Shown here piece after piece: positions 6,097-8,133 of a DNA stretch of 8,133 nt. The translations under genes were made by a program, and so were the position numbers. Every line of letters starts with the position of its first letter. Position 1 is the stretch's first letter. Below the pieces are notes generated by a model that made no database searches, was not told the DNA's origin, and saw only the letters and a list, made by a program, of their open reading frames with translations. Location of the stretch: NCBI GenBank assembly GCA_027033555.1, contig JALVLE010000337.1, positions 1-8,133 on the forward strand, read 5' to 3'. The stretch comes from Caldifarciminota bacterium. GTDB taxonomy: Bacteria > Hydrothermota > Hydrothermia > UBA1063 > CAJXJZ01.

Positions 6097-7617
6097 ATGA
6101 TTAAAAAAAATATCCTGATAGGTGTGCTATTCCCTATGTTGCTTTTCGCATGGGGAAACGATTTTGTGGTGACTACCACCACAGATATGGGACAGTCCTA
6201 TGACATAGCCACTCCCTATCTCGGAAAAGCCTATTATCTTACAAGGACCATACGTAGTGACACAATTTTCCAGGCCATTTATTTTTCAAATGACACTGGA
6301 AGGACATGGAACAGATCCTATACTTTTTATGTACCTTCTGTTTCAAAACCAGGTGAGGCGAAGTTGCTGTGTTACCCCGGACATGTGGCAGAGTATTTGC
6401 CTGTGGAGGAAACCAAATATTTGTACGTAATAATATTTGATACCTCTTTACTGACATATAGTGTGAAGTACCTGGACTTTTCTTCTCTTCTTGATACAGT
6501 TATAAACACAAAAATTCAGATGGTAAAACGTGGCTCAGAGTGGGAATTTTACATAGGTGTGCTTGGGAAGAAAGAGGACTCCACGCTTTTATCCGTCTGG
6601 AAAGAGGATACCACCTGGACTGGTGGTGAAATTTTGCACAGGGTTTACACAACTTATAGTAATATAAGCCTGGCATTACTGGATCTTGATATACATGTGG
6701 AATCTCCAGATAGTGTTCTCATTATCCCTACCCTTATGTATTACAATTCGTCGTCAAGCACCTATGGGGTTGAAAGCGAATTTCACAGATATCGTGTTTC
6801 TCTCGGAACCACATCTCTTATTTCGGCTCTACAGATGCTAAAATACACGGGTCCATATCCAAAGGCAGCATGTAGTGTATTGGGAAACCTTGCTGTATGG
6901 GCAATTTCAGATACAGGGCTTTTGTACTTTGTGTGGACTCAGGATAGAGGAATCAATTACACAGATCCCATGGAGTATCCGTATCAGAGTAATTTTGATT
7001 ATATTTCTTTTGTGGATATGGTTCCGTGGATGTTATTGCTCAATAGCGGATTTAATCTTGCATTTGTGGGTAGATCAAGCGGTATTAACAATGTGTGGTA
7101 TCATGAAATATATTCACTTGGTGATTCCATTGGATTTGACCCTGATGGACCTGTTCAGGTATCTGATTCCGGGTACTTTACATATCTGGCCAATTTCTCC
7201 CCTTATTATAGCCCAAGAATAAGAAATGTGAGTGAAATGGCAGGTCCATATATTGCATGGCACTATGATTATACTCATTTCGGCGGTAATCCTCCAAGTT
7301 ACTATTTTGACAGCACCAAATTTTTCGTTGACTGGATGGTAAACTATACGAATGTAACCGAAAAAGAAAAGGGTTCACCGACACAGCTTGTTATCAGGAA
7401 TAGAGGAAACAGAATTGAATTTACATCAGATTTGATAAACGGCAGGGCTGATATTCGCATAATTGACGTTTCAGGAAGAGTTGTACTTCAGAGGAGATTT
7501 GATAATGTGGATAAACGCGTGAGCCTTGATATAGGCAACCTTAAAAGAGGTGTTTATTTCATAGAAGTAAAAACTCTTAAACATATTATGAAGGGCAGAT
7601 TTGTTAAGGTAAGATGA
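6097..7617 (+). CDS. Secreted Asp-box (BNR) beta-propeller-like protein with T9SS type A-like sorting domain
   Basis: This 506-residue protein starts MIKKN, then a hydrophobic stretch (6-18), with likely signal-peptide cleavage near AWG-ND (18-22). Three Asp-box motifs (S/T-x-D-x-G-x-x-aromatic) are visible: TTDMGQSY (28-35), SNDTGRTW (64-71) and TQDRGINY (281-288). Such boxes mark beta-hairpin turns in sialidase-like propellers and other BNR proteins. The middle is rich in Tyr, Ser and Thr, as in secreted beta-proteins. The last 80 residues match the pattern of a T9SS type A sorting domain: IRIIDVSGRVV (453-463), then SLDIGNLKRGVYFIEV (476-491), and a basic end KGRFVKVR. The protein is thus probably exported through the outer membrane and held at the surface or released. 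No catalytic residues of sialidases can be assigned, so binding or structural roles are equally possible. It has its own promoter and is followed by a hairpin, so it is probably transcribed alone. Confidence 0.8.
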   Translation: MIKKNILIGVLFPMLLFAWGNDFVVTTTTDMGQSYDIATPYLGKAYYLTRTIRSDTIFQAIYFSNDTGRTWNRSYTFYVPSVSKPGEAKLLCYPGHVAEYLPVEETKYLYVIIFDTSLLTYSVKYLDFSSLLDTVINTKIQMVKRGSEWEFYIGVLGKKEDSTLLSVWKEDTTWTGGEILHRVYTTYSNISLALLDLDIHVESPDSVLIIPTLMYYNSSSSTYGVESEFHRYRVSLGTTSLISALQMLKYTGPYPKAACSVLGNLAVWAISDTGLLYFVWTQDRGINYTDPMEYPYQSNFDYISFVDMVPWMLLLNSGFNLAFVGRSSGINNVWYHEIYSLGDSIGFDPDGPVQVSDSGYFTYLANFSPYYSPRIRNVSEMAGPYIAWHYDYTHFGGNPPSYYFDSTKFFVDWMVNYTNVTEKEKGSPTQLVIRNRGNRIEFTSDLINGRADIRIIDVSGRVVLQRRFDNVDKRVSLDIGNLKRGVYFIEVKTLKHIMKGRFVKVR

Positions 7618-7624
7618 TGATTGA

Positions 7625-7645
7625 GGGAGGAGTTTTACTCCTCCC
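7625..7645 (+). terminator. Hairpin after the secreted-protein gene, probable terminator without T-run
   Basis: GGGAGGAG (7625-7632) and CTCCTCCC (7638-7645) form a perfect 8-bp GC-rich stem around the five-base loop TTTTA, seven bases past the stop codon. The bases after it are AAAATATT rather than a T-run, so it is not a textbook intrinsic terminator. It may end transcription, or block 3' exonucleases and protect the mRNA. Neither strand offers a proper T-run next to the stem. Confidence 0.6.
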
Positions 7646-7988
7646 AAAATATTACGATTTCGGGTTATCTATCAGGGGACCACTATTATTAATGCTCTCT
7701 TAGAACGAAAGATAAAATCGTATTATATTGACAACTGGGGTTTTCATGAATAACCTTGGGATTATTATATAGAGAACTTGTATTACGCTCGCTGGTAGGC
7801 AGGAAATCACATGCATGGCGGGTAGTAAAAGATATAAACTGTGTATTTTAAGCAGCAGATAAGATAACATAGAGATTCTCATTTCCGTCATATTATTTCA
7901 CACTGTTATTTTTCAAGAAACGAGTGGAAGAAGCCGACCAGAAACATAATATATGATGTGTGTAAAGAGAGTATAAATTTCTGATTTT

Positions 7989-8017
7989 TTGGCATTCAAC
8001 AAGTTATAAGATTTAAT
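7989..8017 (+). promoter_or_regulatory. Candidate sigma-70-type promoter pointing out of the window
   Basis: TTGGCA (7989-7994, 5 of 6 consensus bases) and TTTAAT (8012-8017, 5 of 6) are separated by the optimal 17 bases. The transcript would begin near 8024. No start codon with a ribosome binding site appears between there and 8133, so any gene served begins beyond the window and would have a leader of over 100 bases. Chance matches of this quality do occur in AT-rich DNA. Confidence 0.4.
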
Positions 8018-8062
8018 AGTCCCGGTATGTCAGTATTTAGTCATTTCGTAGGTGTTTTAAAC

Positions 8063-8078
8063 TTAAAAGGTTAAAAGG
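8063..8078 (+). repeat. Two-copy tandem repeat of TTAAAAGG
   Basis: The eight-base unit TTAAAAGG occurs twice head to tail. It lies about 40 bases after the predicted transcript start of the candidate promoter at 7989-8017. It could be a paired protein-binding site, but two short AT-rich copies may well be chance. Confidence 0.4.
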
Positions 8079-8133
8079 TCTTCATGGGCTAACTATTTGT
8101 AAAACAGTCGCTTACTGAAATGTCTGTCTGTTA

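Larger units (their letters stand above)
7646..8133. other. Gene-free region of 488 bases, AT-rich with one GC-rich patch
   Basis: No reading frame here has a ribosome binding site together with recognisable content. A 63-codon minus-strand frame (7700-7891) lacks a ribosome binding site and looks like a chance frame. A 40-base patch at 7786-7825 is 60% G+C (24 of 40 by my count), in otherwise AT-rich sequence. CTGGTAGGC (7792-7800) could pair with GCCGACCAG (7933-7941) at 8 of 9 positions, and GGAAAT (7802-7807) with ATTTCC (7881-7886) inside that. These are weak hints of a structured RNA. I saw no tRNA arms, CRISPR repeat or transposon end. A candidate outward promoter lies at 7989-8017. 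Confidence 0.6.

Noticed and set aside
6875..7222. Plus-strand frame of 115 codons inside the secreted-protein gene
   Set aside because: Out of frame with a gene that has a signal peptide, Asp-boxes and a sorting domain; no ribosome binding site.
7728..7733. Perfect -35 hexamer TTGACA
   Set aside because: At 16-18 bases downstream the best -10 match is TAACCT (3 of 6); the better TATTAT at 7763-7768 is 29 bases away, too far.
7700..7891. Minus-strand frame of 63 codons with hydrophobic residues
   Set aside because: No ribosome binding site before its ATG, no recognisable motif, and it spans the GC-rich patch without protein-like structure; probably chance.
37..8082. AAGACCTTTTAA (37-48) is repeated in inverted form at 8071-8082
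   Set aside because: A 12-base match between two AT-rich places in 8 kb is expected by chance and the first copy is inside a conserved coding motif.
8117..8133. ATG at 8120 open to the window end
   Set aside because: Only four codons are visible and there is no ribosome binding site before it.

Overview
The window reads as a stretch of an AT-rich bacterial chromosome. Protein-coding sequence is rich in Lys, Glu and Ile, and uses ATA (Ile) and AGA/AGG (Arg) heavily, a codon and residue style common in thermophiles. The last gene encodes an exported protein with a C-terminal domain resembling the type A sorting domain of type IX secretion (T9SS). The histidine kinase belongs to the 'AHQ.GTP' type common in Bacteroidetes-like bacteria. 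Together these suggest a Gram-negative lineage of the FCB type or a T9SS-domain-carrying candidate phylum such as WOR-3. This placement is inference; no rRNA or marker gene is present.

Bases 1-5869 hold six plus-strand genes in one tight chain: the 3' end of an NDP-sugar 4,6-dehydratase/epimerase (LegB-like), a sugar-phosphate nucleotidyltransferase, purC (SAICAR synthase), a poorly conserved protein with a possible GT9-like glycosyltransferase fold, an MsbA-type ABC exporter, and a membrane sensor histidine kinase. Every junction is an ATGA or TGATG stop/start overlap, so the six are very probably co-transcribed and translationally coupled. Apart from purC, the set fits surface glycan work: making an activated sugar (first two genes), possible sugar transfer (fourth), flipping or export of a lipid-linked product (fifth) and envelope sensing (sixth). 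purC is the metabolic outsider.

Bases 5870-6096 are a spacer with no recognisable terminator but with a near-consensus housekeeping promoter (TTGACT, 18 bp, TATAAT) and a strong ribosome binding site. They lead into a 506-residue secreted protein (6097-7617) with a signal peptide, at least three Asp-box (BNR) motifs suggesting a beta-propeller, and the T9SS-like C-terminal domain. A perfect 8-bp hairpin follows its stop codon.

Bases 7646-8133 hold no convincing gene. They contain a 40-base GC-rich patch in AT-rich surroundings and a plausible promoter near 7989-8017 pointing out of the window. I found no CRISPR array, tRNA, rRNA, insertion sequence or phage gene. I saw no clear sign of a wholly new system. 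The points most worth a second look are the divergent GT9-like protein, purC inside a glycan operon, the orphan HQ-type kinase, the sorting-domain propeller with its corrected start, and the unexplained 3' region.
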